A stretch of DNA of 64,000 nucleotides, from contig NZ_CP007490.1 in the NCBI RefSeq assembly GCF_000699505.1, positions 310,001 through 374,000 on the forward strand, given 5' to 3'. The notes beneath the pieces are model-generated. The model was given only the letters and a program-made list of their open reading frames with translations. It made no database searches and was not told the DNA's origin. Both the position numbers and the translations under genes were made by a program. Below are positions 36,880 through 45,717 of the stretch, in pieces. Numbering within the stretch: position 1 is the first letter of the stretch; each line of letters begins with the position of its first letter. This DNA is from Rhodoluna lacicola. GTDB lineage: Bacteria > Actinomycetota > Actinomycetes > Actinomycetales > Microbacteriaceae.

Positions 36880-38256
36880 ATGGCTAGCCGCAAGGGCTTT
36901 CATCCAACTCAAATCGTTGCAGGTGCATTCACCGCAATCATCCTTTTGGGTACCTTTCTACTCTGGCTACCGATTTCAGCAGCGCAGGGCAAAACAACCG
37001 GCTTCATGGATGCCCTGTTCACTTCTACCTCTGCCGTTACGGTCACTGGGCTGGGAACTTTAGATACTGAAACGCATTGGTCCATGTTTGGCCACTGGGT
37101 CATTGCAGTGCTGATTCAAGTTGGCGGTTTTGGAATCGTGGGATTCGCAAGCTTGGTTGGTTACTTACTTGAAGGCCGAATCTCACTCAAGAACAAAATG
37201 ACAACCACTTCAGAGGCTTCAGTAGCTGTGGCACCGGATGTTAAATCGCTACTTAAGAACATCGCCAAACTGATGCTTGGTTTTCAATTGCTGCTGCTGA
37301 TATTTCTGTTCTTTAGATTCCTGACCAAGTACGAATACAGTTGGCAGGACGCACTCGGTCACGGAGTTTTTCATTCAATTGCTTCATTCAATAATGCTGG
37401 TTTTGCGCTTTACAGCGATAGTTTGATTGGATTCGCTCGCGATGGCTGGATCATCGTTCCAGTTTTCATCACTGTCTTTTTGGCCAGCCTTGGATTTCCG
37501 GTTCTGGTGGAAATTCGCGACCGTTTCAAATTGAAGCTGTACAAGGCCTTTGGTAAACAACCTGACTATTGGATGAGACCACAGTGGTCGCTGAACTCGC
37601 GAATAATTCTTTGGTCAAGTTTCGTGCTCTTGGTTGCCGGTGCAATTGGAGTTGGAGTTCTTGAGTGGGACAACCCAAAAACACTTGGGCCACTTGACCC
37701 TTTGAGCAAAGTTCTAGACTCAATTTTTGCCTCGGTTATGCCACGCACAGCCGGTTTCAACGCAATGGACATTGGTGCCATGCACCCCAGCACCTGGCTA
37801 GGAACTGAGATTCTGATGTTCGTAGGTGGCGCTAGCGCTTCCACCGCCGGAGGAATCAAACTGGGCACCGCGGTTGTTTTGTTTTACGTTATTTACACGG
37901 AGATTAGAGGCGAGGCCGCAGTCAACATCGGCAACCGTAGATTACCTCGCTCGATGCAGCGCCAGGCGCTGACAATTGTGTCGCTGACCACTTTTGTGAT
38001 TATTGGCTCGGTCATGCTGCTTCGACTGACAACCAATTTTGATCTGGACCAAATTCTCTTTGAGGTGGTTTCGGCCACCGGTACCGTGGGGCTTTCTACC
38101 GGAATCACAGCCAGTCTTCCCGACCACGCAAAATTCCTACTTTCGTTACTCATGCTTTTTGGTCGCCTTGGTCCAATCGTTGTGGCTACATCATTGGCCA
38201 TGCGCAGAACTAGGCGCCACTTTGAGTACCCAAAGGAACGTCCACTTATCGGCTAA
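36880..38256 (+). CDS. Trk/Ktr potassium uptake channel subunit
   Basis: A 458-residue TrkH/KtrB-type protein with repeated membrane-pore-membrane units. Selectivity-filter loops are seen in TSTSAVTVTGLGT (first), HSIASFNNAGFALYSD (second), MPRTAGFNAMDIG (third) and SATGTVGLSTGIT (fourth), each with the conserved Gly. It conducts K+ (with Na+ or H+) inward and is gated by the TrkA-type partner encoded 32 bp downstream. Confidence 0.94.
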   Translation: MASRKGFHPTQIVAGAFTAIILLGTFLLWLPISAAQGKTTGFMDALFTSTSAVTVTGLGTLDTETHWSMFGHWVIAVLIQVGGFGIVGFASLVGYLLEGRISLKNKMTTTSEASVAVAPDVKSLLKNIAKLMLGFQLLLLIFLFFRFLTKYEYSWQDALGHGVFHSIASFNNAGFALYSDSLIGFARDGWIIVPVFITVFLASLGFPVLVEIRDRFKLKLYKAFGKQPDYWMRPQWSLNSRIILWSSFVLLVAGAIGVGVLEWDNPKTLGPLDPLSKVLDSIFASVMPRTAGFNAMDIGAMHPSTWLGTEILMFVGGASASTAGGIKLGTAVVLFYVIYTEIRGEAAVNIGNRRLPRSMQRQALTIVSLTTFVIIGSVMLLRLTTNFDLDQILFEVVSATGTVGLSTGITASLPDHAKFLLSLLMLFGRLGPIVVATSLAMRRTRRHFEYPKERPLIG

Positions 38257-38297
38257 TCGGGCTACTGTTTATTTGTAGCTAGGAAAGGGTGAATACC

Positions 38298-38981
38298 TTG
38301 ACGAACAAACCAACTCGCAAGCGCGGTTTCCACGCGGCAAATGTTGCCGTAATCGGATTGGGTCGCTTTGGCTCAGCGCTAGCCCTTGAACTAGTGGGCG
38401 GCGGCCATCAGGTCCTTGGTATCGACTCCGATGAAAAGGTTGTCCAGTCACTAGCGGGTAACCTTACCCACGTGGTTTCTGCTGACACCACCGATGAAGA
38501 GACCCTCAAGGAGCTGGGCCTGGCTGACATGGACAGCGCAGTGGTTGCCATCGGTGCTGATTTGGAATCAAGCATTCTTACCGCGTCACTGCTTCTGCAA
38601 TTGGGCATCAAGCAGGTGTGGGCTAAGGCAAACTCAACCGCACACGGAAAGATCTTGCGCCAGCTTGGCGTGCACCACGTCATTTTCCCCGAGTACGAAA
38701 TGGGCCGCCGCGTGGCTCACCAGGTTTCCGGTGAATCGCTTGACTACGTGCACATTGATGAAGACTTTGTGATGGTTAAGGTCCAATGCCCACCATCTTT
38801 TGATGGCCGAGACCTTGCCGATCTAAAAATTAGAAGTACCTACGGAGTCACCGTGGTTGCGTACAGTCACGGAGATTCTAATTACACACCAGCGTTCCCA
38901 GAGACAGTTCTTCACGCGGGTGACCACCTGGTGGTCGCGGGCCGCAAGAAGCCACTCGATGAGTTCTGTCAACTGGATTAG
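38298..38981 (+). CDS. TrkA/KtrA-type potassium channel regulator
   Basis: A 227-residue cytoplasmic RCK protein. The N-terminal Rossmann fold has VIGLGRFGSALALEL, GIDSDEKVVQSL and VVSADTTDEETLKELGL; the C-terminal TrkA_C domain begins about residue 140. It binds nucleotides and gates the adjacent channel. I prefer TTG 38298, with AGGAAAGG 10-17 bases upstream; GTG 38289 touches that site and is less likely. Confidence 0.93.
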   Translation: MTNKPTRKRGFHAANVAVIGLGRFGSALALELVGGGHQVLGIDSDEKVVQSLAGNLTHVVSADTTDEETLKELGLADMDSAVVAIGADLESSILTASLLLQLGIKQVWAKANSTAHGKILRQLGVHHVIFPEYEMGRRVAHQVSGESLDYVHIDEDFVMVKVQCPPSFDGRDLADLKIRSTYGVTVVAYSHGDSNYTPAFPETVLHAGDHLVVAGRKKPLDEFCQLD

Positions 38982-38988
38982 AAAGACT

Positions 38989-40788
38989 CTAATTTTTTAG
39001 TTTGCTGGCAACTGGGACCAGTGCCCAAAGAATCGCAGCCATGTCAATAAACTCTTGAGTCACTGCTGCGACGGTTGCGTTCATGATTCCGGTTGCCGCT
39101 AAAAGCATTGCTGCAACTGCAAGGCTCATTCCAATTCCGGCTGCCTGAAGGGCACGATTGCGCGCCCCTTGGGAAATCAATACGGCAGTAGCTAGATGCT
39201 TTATGGAATCTTCAATTATCACTACGTCCGCTGCCTCACTTGCCGCTGTCGCTCCGCGAGCACCCATGGCCACGCCAACCGTCGCTGCCGCAAGTGCAGG
39301 TGCATCGTTGATGCCATCGCCAACGGCAATCACGGTTCCCTTGGTAGCGAGCATTTCGGCATGAACTATTTCAAGCTTGCGCTCGGGAGTGCACTCGGCG
39401 AAAACCTGGTCCACGCCCACCTCGGCACCAACCTGGTCGGCGGTTGATTTGCGATCACCAGAAACCATCAAAATTTTGTCGACGCCAAGTTTTCTTAGAG
39501 TTAGCAAAGTTCCTTTTGCTTCATCGCGCAGCGGATCATCTAGGCCAATCACAGCTTGAAGTAAACCATCAATTTCAATTCCAACAATCAATGCGTTCTC
39601 TAGCGGAGCCCATTTAGGCAGCGACCCCGATATCTGCCCGACGCGCACATGTTGCTCGCCAACTTTTCCCTCCAGGCCAACGCCGTGATTTTCTTTGACA
39701 TTGGTGGCGAGTGTGAGCGAAAGTTTTCTGCGAGCTGCTTCGGCAAGAATTGACTTTGCTACCACGTGCGGGCTTGACTGCTCGAGCGATGCGGCCAACA
39801 TAAAAACCTTGGATTGGTCTGCCCCAGGAGCAAAAGCAACGCTTGACACCTCTGGCCCGCCTTGAGTCAGAGTTCCAGTTTTATCTAGCAGCACAGTCTT
39901 CGCGCGGGCGAGTTGTTCTAAAGCTGCACCGCCCTTAATGATTGCTCCCTTGGCAGCAGCCTTAGACATTCCAGAAATAATCGCCACTGGCACCGCAAGG
40001 ATAAGTGGGCAAGGCGTGGCGGCCACGATAACGGCAACTGCGTTGGAATAATCGCCAGTCAAAAGCCAACTTGCCGCCGCTAGTAAAAGGGCAAAGGGTA
40101 CGAAACGCACCGCCCATTTATTTGCCACGCGAACTCCACTTGCCGTCGATGCCTGTGCCTGCTCAACTAAACGCACCAGAGACGAATAGGTGGAGGTCTC
40201 CGAAGTCTTGCTTGTGTTGATTTCAACCGAACCACCGGCATTCACCACGCCAGAAGCCACCTCTTCGCCAGCAACTCGAAATTGCGGGATTGGCTCACCA
40301 GTTAGGGCTGACTCATCGAAGGTTCCCTGACCAATCACGAATCCATCTAGTGGGACAACCTCACCCGAGCGCACCATGATTCTGGAGCCAAGGGCAACTT
40401 TGCCAATCGGTGCATCAATCACGGATCCGTCTGACTGAACTAGATGCGCTGAGTTGGGCGCACGTTTCAAAAGCGATTCAAGTTGAGTTCTAGCCCTGCC
40501 CTCAGCCCAGCGCTCCAAGGCACGGCCGGTGGCAAGCATCACCGAAATCACGCTAGAAGCTATCCATTCCCCGGTCAGGGCGGTCACAAATATTGCAATT
40601 AGCGCTAGAACATCGCTGCCAAATTCTCCTAGGCGAATGGCCCTAATTAAGAGAGCCAGCGAAATTACAAAACCCACCGATGCTCCGCACGCGTATGCAA
40701 TTACCGAACCCAACGAACTTTGGGGCTGCAGCAGGCCGGCACCAAGACTTGCCACAGTTATCAGCAAGAACAGGTAGTCATTTCGCAT
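38989..40788 (-). CDS. P1B-type metal ATPase with TPC motif, no HMA domain
   Basis: A 599-residue heavy-metal-type P-ATPase (start ATG 40788, after GGGGTGAG; longer frames are unlikely). Motifs: TGEP (163-166), TPCP in the ion-binding helix (258-261), DKTGT (302-306), GDGINDAPALA near the C-terminus. The usual SEHP of P1B enzymes is replaced by SSPH, and the ion-binding cysteine lies in T-P-C rather than C-P-C. N-terminal metal-binding domains are absent and only a short hydrophobic region precedes the actuator. The transported metal cannot be deduced. It is convergent with the TrkA gene (7 bp apart) and divergent from the nuclease gene. Confidence 0.88.
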   Translation of the reverse strand: MRNDYLFLLITVASLGAGLLQPQSSLGSVIAYACGASVGFVISLALLIRAIRLGEFGSDVLALIAIFVTALTGEWIASSVISVMLATGRALERWAEGRARTQLESLLKRAPNSAHLVQSDGSVIDAPIGKVALGSRIMVRSGEVVPLDGFVIGQGTFDESALTGEPIPQFRVAGEEVASGVVNAGGSVEINTSKTSETSTYSSLVRLVEQAQASTASGVRVANKWAVRFVPFALLLAAASWLLTGDYSNAVAVIVAATPCPLILAVPVAIISGMSKAAAKGAIIKGGAALEQLARAKTVLLDKTGTLTQGGPEVSSVAFAPGADQSKVFMLAASLEQSSPHVVAKSILAEAARRKLSLTLATNVKENHGVGLEGKVGEQHVRVGQISGSLPKWAPLENALIVGIEIDGLLQAVIGLDDPLRDEAKGTLLTLRKLGVDKILMVSGDRKSTADQVGAEVGVDQVFAECTPERKLEIVHAEMLATKGTVIAVGDGINDAPALAAATVGVAMGARGATAASEAADVVIIEDSIKHLATAVLISQGARNRALQAAGIGMSLAVAAMLLAATGIMNATVAAVTQEFIDMAAILWALVPVASKLKN

Positions 40789-40855
40789 GGTTTTACTCAC
40801 CCCATCAGTTTGCCAGTCTTTAGGGTTGGAATTTTGTGGGCCTAGACTTGCGATT

Positions 40856-42247
40856 ATGGGGATACCAAAAATTGAATTTTTAGGCGCGGCTGGCACTGTA
40901 ACCGGCAGCCGTTTTCTGCTCTCGTGTGATGACACCAAGGTTTTGGTGGATGCCGGAATGTTTCAGGGCCTGAAAGAGCTTCGTCTTAAGAACTGGAACC
41001 CGTTTCCGATCGATCCCCAGCAAATAGATGCCGTGATCCTCACGCACGCGCACCTTGACCACTGTGGTTATATCCCAAAGTTGGTCAAAGACGGTTTTGA
41101 AGGAAAGATTTACCTCACCGAGTTCACCGGAAAGCTTGCCGAAGTTGTGCTGCTGGATTCAGCGAGAATTCAAACCGAGGACGCAAAGTACGCCGCGAAA
41201 AAAGGTTTTTCAAAACATAATCCGCCTAAGGCCCTTTACGAAGAGCCGCACGCGGCCAAAGCCGTGCAGCAGTTTTCAGTACAGCCATTCAGAACCAGAA
41301 TCCAAGTCGCCGAGCAAACCTTTGTGACTTTTTTCCCATCGGGCCACATTCTTGGTGCTTCTTTTGTTGAGGTTGAATTCTTTGGCAAGCGACTTCTGTT
41401 CACCGGTGACATGGGCAGGCAGGAGCACCCGCTGCTGGTAACGCCTGACAAAATTCCATCCGGTCATTTTGACGCGGTAATCACCGAATCCACCTACGGT
41501 GATCGAGAGCACGCGCCAACGACCACTGTTTTTGAAACTGCAATAAATGAAACGATTGATCGCGGAGGTTCAGTTCTGATTCCAGCCTTTGCGGTGGATC
41601 GAACCGAAGTCATTTTGGTGCAACTAAGGCAGCTGATGGAGACGGGCAAAATTCGCCGAGTTCCGATTTACGCTGACTCACCGATGGCGCTTAAGGCCTT
41701 GTCTTTTTATCGCAAGGCAATTGATGAGGACTCCGAGGAAATTCGAGACGAAATTGTTCGCGACTGGGCGGACAAAGATCCTTTTGACCCGGGCACTCTG
41801 GTTGAGCTGCTTACGGTCGAAGAGTCCAAGTCAATTAATGAACCGCCGCAGCCCTGCATAATCATCTCTGCCTCTGGAATGGCCACCGGCGGGCGAGTGG
41901 TGCATCATCTGCGCAATATGCTTCCAAACCCAAAGCACACCGTGGTACTCGTTGGCTACCAAGCAATCGGCACCAGGGGTCGTCGCCTGATCGAAGGTGA
42001 GACTGAGGTTAAGATGCACGGCGAGATGGTTCCAGTGAGGGCGCAGATTGAACAAATTAAATCTTTCTCGGTTCACGCGGATTCTGAAGAACTCATTGCC
42101 TGGCTTAAGACTGCCAGTGAGCAGCCCGGTCAAGTTTTGGTGGTGCACGGCGAAGCCGGGGCCGCAGAGACTTTTAGCGATCGCATAAAATCTGAACTCG
42201 GCTGGAAGTCCCACGCTCCAATCGACGGCGAGGCAGTCACTTTATAA
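40856..42247 (+). CDS. MBL-fold beta-CASP ribonuclease-like protein
   Basis: A 463-residue metallo-beta-lactamase protein of the RNA-processing beta-CASP group. The zinc motif THAHLDHCGY, later GDMGR, the beta-CASP region with YGDREH and PAFAVDRTEVIL, and the C-terminal RMMBL motifs (SASGMATGGRVVHHL, SFSVHADSEELIAWL) are all visible. It probably acts on RNA in the cytoplasm, resembling CPSF73-like exonucleases. The ATG 40856 start matches the family opening IEFLGAAGTVTGSRFLL; the frame extends further upstream over the ATPase promoter. Confidence 0.9.
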   Translation: MGIPKIEFLGAAGTVTGSRFLLSCDDTKVLVDAGMFQGLKELRLKNWNPFPIDPQQIDAVILTHAHLDHCGYIPKLVKDGFEGKIYLTEFTGKLAEVVLLDSARIQTEDAKYAAKKGFSKHNPPKALYEEPHAAKAVQQFSVQPFRTRIQVAEQTFVTFFPSGHILGASFVEVEFFGKRLLFTGDMGRQEHPLLVTPDKIPSGHFDAVITESTYGDREHAPTTTVFETAINETIDRGGSVLIPAFAVDRTEVILVQLRQLMETGKIRRVPIYADSPMALKALSFYRKAIDEDSEEIRDEIVRDWADKDPFDPGTLVELLTVEESKSINEPPQPCIIISASGMATGGRVVHHLRNMLPNPKHTVVLVGYQAIGTRGRRLIEGETEVKMHGEMVPVRAQIEQIKSFSVHADSEELIAWLKTASEQPGQVLVVHGEAGAAETFSDRIKSELGWKSHAPIDGEAVTL

Positions 42248-42273
42248 AGCCTGGAAAGTCTATTTTTAAGTAG

Positions 42274-43689
42274 ATGCCTCTGATTACTCGTTCGCTTTTG
42301 GCTACCACTGCCGCTTCGGCATTGGTAATGGCGCTGGCTGCACCTGCAATCGCGGTTGATGCCACCCCGTCACCCAGCCCCACCCAAAGCCCAACCTCAC
42401 CTTCATCGCCAACTCCGGCACCTTCTTCATCGCCATCGCCCTCCGTTTCATTACCGGTGCTAGTTCCCAATCCGCCAAATTCCTGCAGTGCAGGATCAGC
42501 GGTGTCGCAGAGCTCACTTGGCCAGTTCTATGCCTACGTGGTGGATGTCAACACTGGGCGAGTGCTGCTAGACATCCGCGGAAACGAAGCAACGCCGTCG
42601 GCATCGGTGTTGAAGGTTTTGAGCGTGGCAGCTGGACTTACTTATTTACCGGCAACTTATACCGCAACGACAAGAGTATTTACCGTGCCATCGCAACCAG
42701 GAACAATCGTGCTCAAGGGCGGCGGCGACCACACTTTATCCCAGATGACCAAGGGTAGCTACACAACTTATTCCAAGCCGGCACGACTAGAGACGCTAGC
42801 GAACAAGGTGCTGACCAGTTGGAATAGCGATCAACCAATTAGCAAAATAATTTTGGACAGTAGCTTTTTTAAGGGTGCAAGTTATAACCCGCACTGGTTA
42901 GCTAGCGACCGAACCAACGGATACATCTCGCACATCACTGCACTTCAGGTAGACAGTGATCGCGCTAATGGTGATCAAACCAGCTACGCCTACAGCGGGT
43001 ACCGGAGCACAGATCCGGTGCTAAAGACTGGAACGCTTTTCAAGGCGGCCCTAAAGGGATTAGCACCAGGGGCCAAACTAGTAAAGGGAGCCACTCCAAA
43101 GGATGCGGTTGAGCTAACGTCGGTAACCAGCCAACCAATTACCACTTGGATGGCTCATGCAACTGGAATCTCGGACAACACCGAAACCGAATTCATTGCT
43201 CGTCACGCTGCCAAAGCATTTGGCCTACCCGCTGCCTTCACCTCGGTGGAGCCAATGGTGAAAACAATGCTGTCTAGTCTTGGCATCGACTCCAGTCAAT
43301 TGGTTATGAAAGATGCCTCTGGCTTGGCGCAGGCCAACCGGGTAACCCCAAAAATGATTACCGAACTAATGCAAAAGGTTGCGCAAGGAAACAGTGCGCT
43401 TACACCGCTCGAAAGTTACCTTCCAGTTGCAGGCCTGGGCCCAGGTTCGATGGGTGGCCGCTTCACCGGAGCTAACGCGGTGGCAAGAAAGTTCGTCAAG
43501 GGAAAGACCGGTTTCATCCCGGGTCTATACAGTTTGGCCGGAGTGATAAACGCCAAAGACGGCAGCCGCTTGGCTTATTCAATTTTTGCTCGAAGCGCCG
43601 GTGGCAAAAAGGTTGGCTGGGCAACTCGCGGGGCTCTAGATACCGTGGCTACTCGTTTTTATTCTTGCGGGGCTGGGCTTTACCTGTAA
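42274..43689 (+). CDS. dacB: D-alanyl-D-alanine carboxypeptidase/endopeptidase (PBP4 type), copy 1
   Basis: A 471-residue secreted PBP4-family enzyme. A signal peptide (LVMALAAPAIAVDA) is followed by a long Ser/Pro-rich linker (about 30-65). Active-site motifs are SVLK (Ser acylated), SDN (ISDNTETEF) and KTG (KGKTGFIPG). It trims cross-linked peptides in the wall. A second, similar gene lies 600 bp downstream beyond the oppositely oriented copC. Its 3' end overlaps copC by 41 bp, tail to tail. Confidence 0.92.
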   Translation: MPLITRSLLATTAASALVMALAAPAIAVDATPSPSPTQSPTSPSSPTPAPSSSPSPSVSLPVLVPNPPNSCSAGSAVSQSSLGQFYAYVVDVNTGRVLLDIRGNEATPSASVLKVLSVAAGLTYLPATYTATTRVFTVPSQPGTIVLKGGGDHTLSQMTKGSYTTYSKPARLETLANKVLTSWNSDQPISKIILDSSFFKGASYNPHWLASDRTNGYISHITALQVDSDRANGDQTSYAYSGYRSTDPVLKTGTLFKAALKGLAPGAKLVKGATPKDAVELTSVTSQPITTWMAHATGISDNTETEFIARHAAKAFGLPAAFTSVEPMVKTMLSSLGIDSSQLVMKDASGLAQANRVTPKMITELMQKVAQGNSALTPLESYLPVAGLGPGSMGGRFTGANAVARKFVKGKTGFIPGLYSLAGVINAKDGSRLAYSIFARSAGGKKVGWATRGALDTVATRFYSCGAGLYL

Positions 43690-44272
43690 TCGAAGCCCTG
43701 GCCTTTAGGGTTCGTCGAGTGGCAATCCAAATAACTGCCAAGACTCCAACGAAGGCGGCACCAATAAAAAGCGCACCGGGTAGAGCATCACGTGATTCTT
43801 CGTTTGCCGAAATTACCTTTGGTTCCTCGCCGCTGGTGGCCATTGCGTAAACGCAAGCATCCACTGCATCTGAGGCCGCGTCGTAATCGGTGTTATTGAC
43901 CACGCTGAAATCAAAAGTTCCATCAACCGGGTGACCGTCTTCTGAAACTGTTCGCCAGGTCACCGTATATTTTCCTGGCTCGTCAATGGCCGCCGCGGTG
44001 CTTAGGTTGAAACCCTCGGCTGATGCGCAAAGGGCCGGAATCAAGGCTCCGGCCTCATTTGCCACCACAACTTCGTGACTAATCGAGTCATCGCCAGTTA
44101 GCAGCTCCTCGGCGAAGGTCAAAATGATTGGAATTCGCCCCGCCTCAACTGTGGAGCCTTGCTCCGGGCTGGTTTTTAGCTCATCGCTGTGGGCCAACGC
44201 CGGGCTTGAAACACCGATGATGGCTGTGAGAGATAGGCTTAAGGCTGCTATGGAGTTGAGGATTCGCTTCAT
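43649..44272 (-). CDS. CopC-domain copper resistance protein
   Basis: A 207-residue exported protein with a signal peptide, a CopC domain starting at HSDELKTSPEQGSTV (the His after processing is the usual Cu(II) ligand) and containing the EDGHPVDGTFDFSV motif, then one C-terminal membrane helix (about 170-187) and a basic tail. CopC proteins bind copper outside the membrane; those with a tail anchor resemble the YcnJ/PcoC type. No CopD partner is adjacent. Overlaps the dacB stop region by 41 bp on the opposite strand. Confidence 0.88.
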   Translation of the reverse strand: MKRILNSIAALSLSLTAIIGVSSPALAHSDELKTSPEQGSTVEAGRIPIILTFAEELLTGDDSISHEVVVANEAGALIPALCASAEGFNLSTAAAIDEPGKYTVTWRTVSEDGHPVDGTFDFSVVNNTDYDAASDAVDACVYAMATSGEEPKVISANEESRDALPGALFIGAAFVGVLAVIWIATRRTLKARASITGKAQPRKNKNE

Positions 44273-44307
44273 TTTTTCAGTCTAGTTCTTACCAATATGG
44301 AAAGTGT

Positions 44308-45687
44308 GTGTCCCCGGTGAACCAAGGTTTTACTTACTTCAAAGAAGTTGGCAAGGGAGCGCTTATCGGTTTGGGTATTTTGGCCCTAATTATTGGTGGA
44401 TTTAGCGTCGGTGGCCTTGGTTCAGCTAATAACGCTCAGGCGCCACAGGTTTCGGCTTCGGTCGACGCATCGGCATCGCCGAGCCCATCATCATCTAGTG
44501 CCCGCAGTTGCTCGGTGGCTGAGCTGGCCGCCGACCCACGACTGGCAAAGCTCTCAGGCGTGGTGATCAATTCAGCAACCGATGAGGTCCTCTTCGATCG
44601 CAACGCAAATGTGCCCGCCTCTACCGCATCGGTGATGAAGACTCTGACTGCGGCCGCCGCGATACTCACCCTGGGGCCAAATTATCGAGTTGAAACTAGG
44701 GTCTATCAGGACGCGACTGACCCGGGAACAATTATCTTGGTCGGCGGTGGTGACCCAACCCTTTCGAAAACCGCAGCCGGAAAGCAGTCGGTTTACGTCG
44801 ATGCACCAAAGCTGTCAACTTTGGCGCTGAATGTAAATAAGAAGCTTGCGGCAACGCCAATCACAAAAATCATCGTCGACGCCACCTTGTTCAGCGGTCC
44901 TACCTGGGAACCTTCTTGGGAGAAGTCAGAGTTGACTGAAGGCTACATGTCAGAGGTCACCGCACTGCAGGTTGATGGTGACCGTGCAAATCCTGCTGCT
45001 GAAACTTCACGCCGGTCAACCTCGTCGGTGATGAATGCCGGCAACGCATTCAAGAAAGCACTTGGCGCAAACGCTGCCGGAGCCACTGTGGTTGCCGCGG
45101 CAATGCCAAGCGACGCGTCGCAGATTGCCAGCGTTTCAAGTCAACCAATCAGTAAGTGGATCACGCACATGTTGCAGGTCTCTGACAACACACAGGCCGA
45201 GGCTTTGGCAAGGCTTGTGGCACTTGATCAGGGTCTTAGCGGGTCATTCGCTTCAATAGACGCGGCTATCAAAAAAGCAGTTGCTCCACTGGGATTAAAT
45301 CTTTCGGGAATGTCAATTCGCGATGGCTCAGGACTAAGTGATTACAACGCGGTTTCACCAACCGTTTTCGCGAAGCTAATGCAGTTGGTAAATAAACCTG
45401 GTTCAGGAATTGATTTGATACGACAAGGTCTTCCTGTTTCGGCAGAGTCGGGCAGCCTGGCTGATCGATTCAAGGGAGATAACATTGACGCAGCAGGTCA
45501 CGTCTTTGCAAAGACCGGCTGGATCAAAAAGGGTTACACCTTGGCTGGAATCATCAACGCTAAGGACTCAACCACTTTGACCTTTGCCGTTTATGCCTTG
45601 GGCGATGTTAAGGCCGATGCTAAACAGGCAATCGATAACCTAGTCACCGGTTTCTACCGATGTGGTGACCAGCTTTCAAACCAGTAA
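44308..45687 (+). CDS. dacB: D-alanyl-D-alanine carboxypeptidase/endopeptidase (PBP4 type), copy 2
   Basis: A 459-residue PBP4-family protein with an N-terminal membrane segment (about 15-38; signal anchor) and a Ser-rich linker. Motifs are SVMK, SDN (VSDNTQAEAL) and KTG (AKTGWIKKG). It begins with GTG 44308 behind GGAAAG. The protein is clearly related to copy 1 (shared LETLANKVL/LSTLALNV, YHSEVTALQVDxDRAN and LAGIINAKD segments), pointing to a tandem duplication interrupted by copC. Confidence 0.92.
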   Translation: MSPVNQGFTYFKEVGKGALIGLGILALIIGGFSVGGLGSANNAQAPQVSASVDASASPSPSSSSARSCSVAELAADPRLAKLSGVVINSATDEVLFDRNANVPASTASVMKTLTAAAAILTLGPNYRVETRVYQDATDPGTIILVGGGDPTLSKTAAGKQSVYVDAPKLSTLALNVNKKLAATPITKIIVDATLFSGPTWEPSWEKSELTEGYMSEVTALQVDGDRANPAAETSRRSTSSVMNAGNAFKKALGANAAGATVVAAAMPSDASQIASVSSQPISKWITHMLQVSDNTQAEALARLVALDQGLSGSFASIDAAIKKAVAPLGLNLSGMSIRDGSGLSDYNAVSPTVFAKLMQLVNKPGSGIDLIRQGLPVSAESGSLADRFKGDNIDAAGHVFAKTGWIKKGYTLAGIINAKDSTTLTFAVYALGDVKADAKQAIDNLVTGFYRCGDQLSNQ

Positions 45688-45717
45688 CAACAAGTAGCAA
45701 CGAACAAAGGAAAAGCA

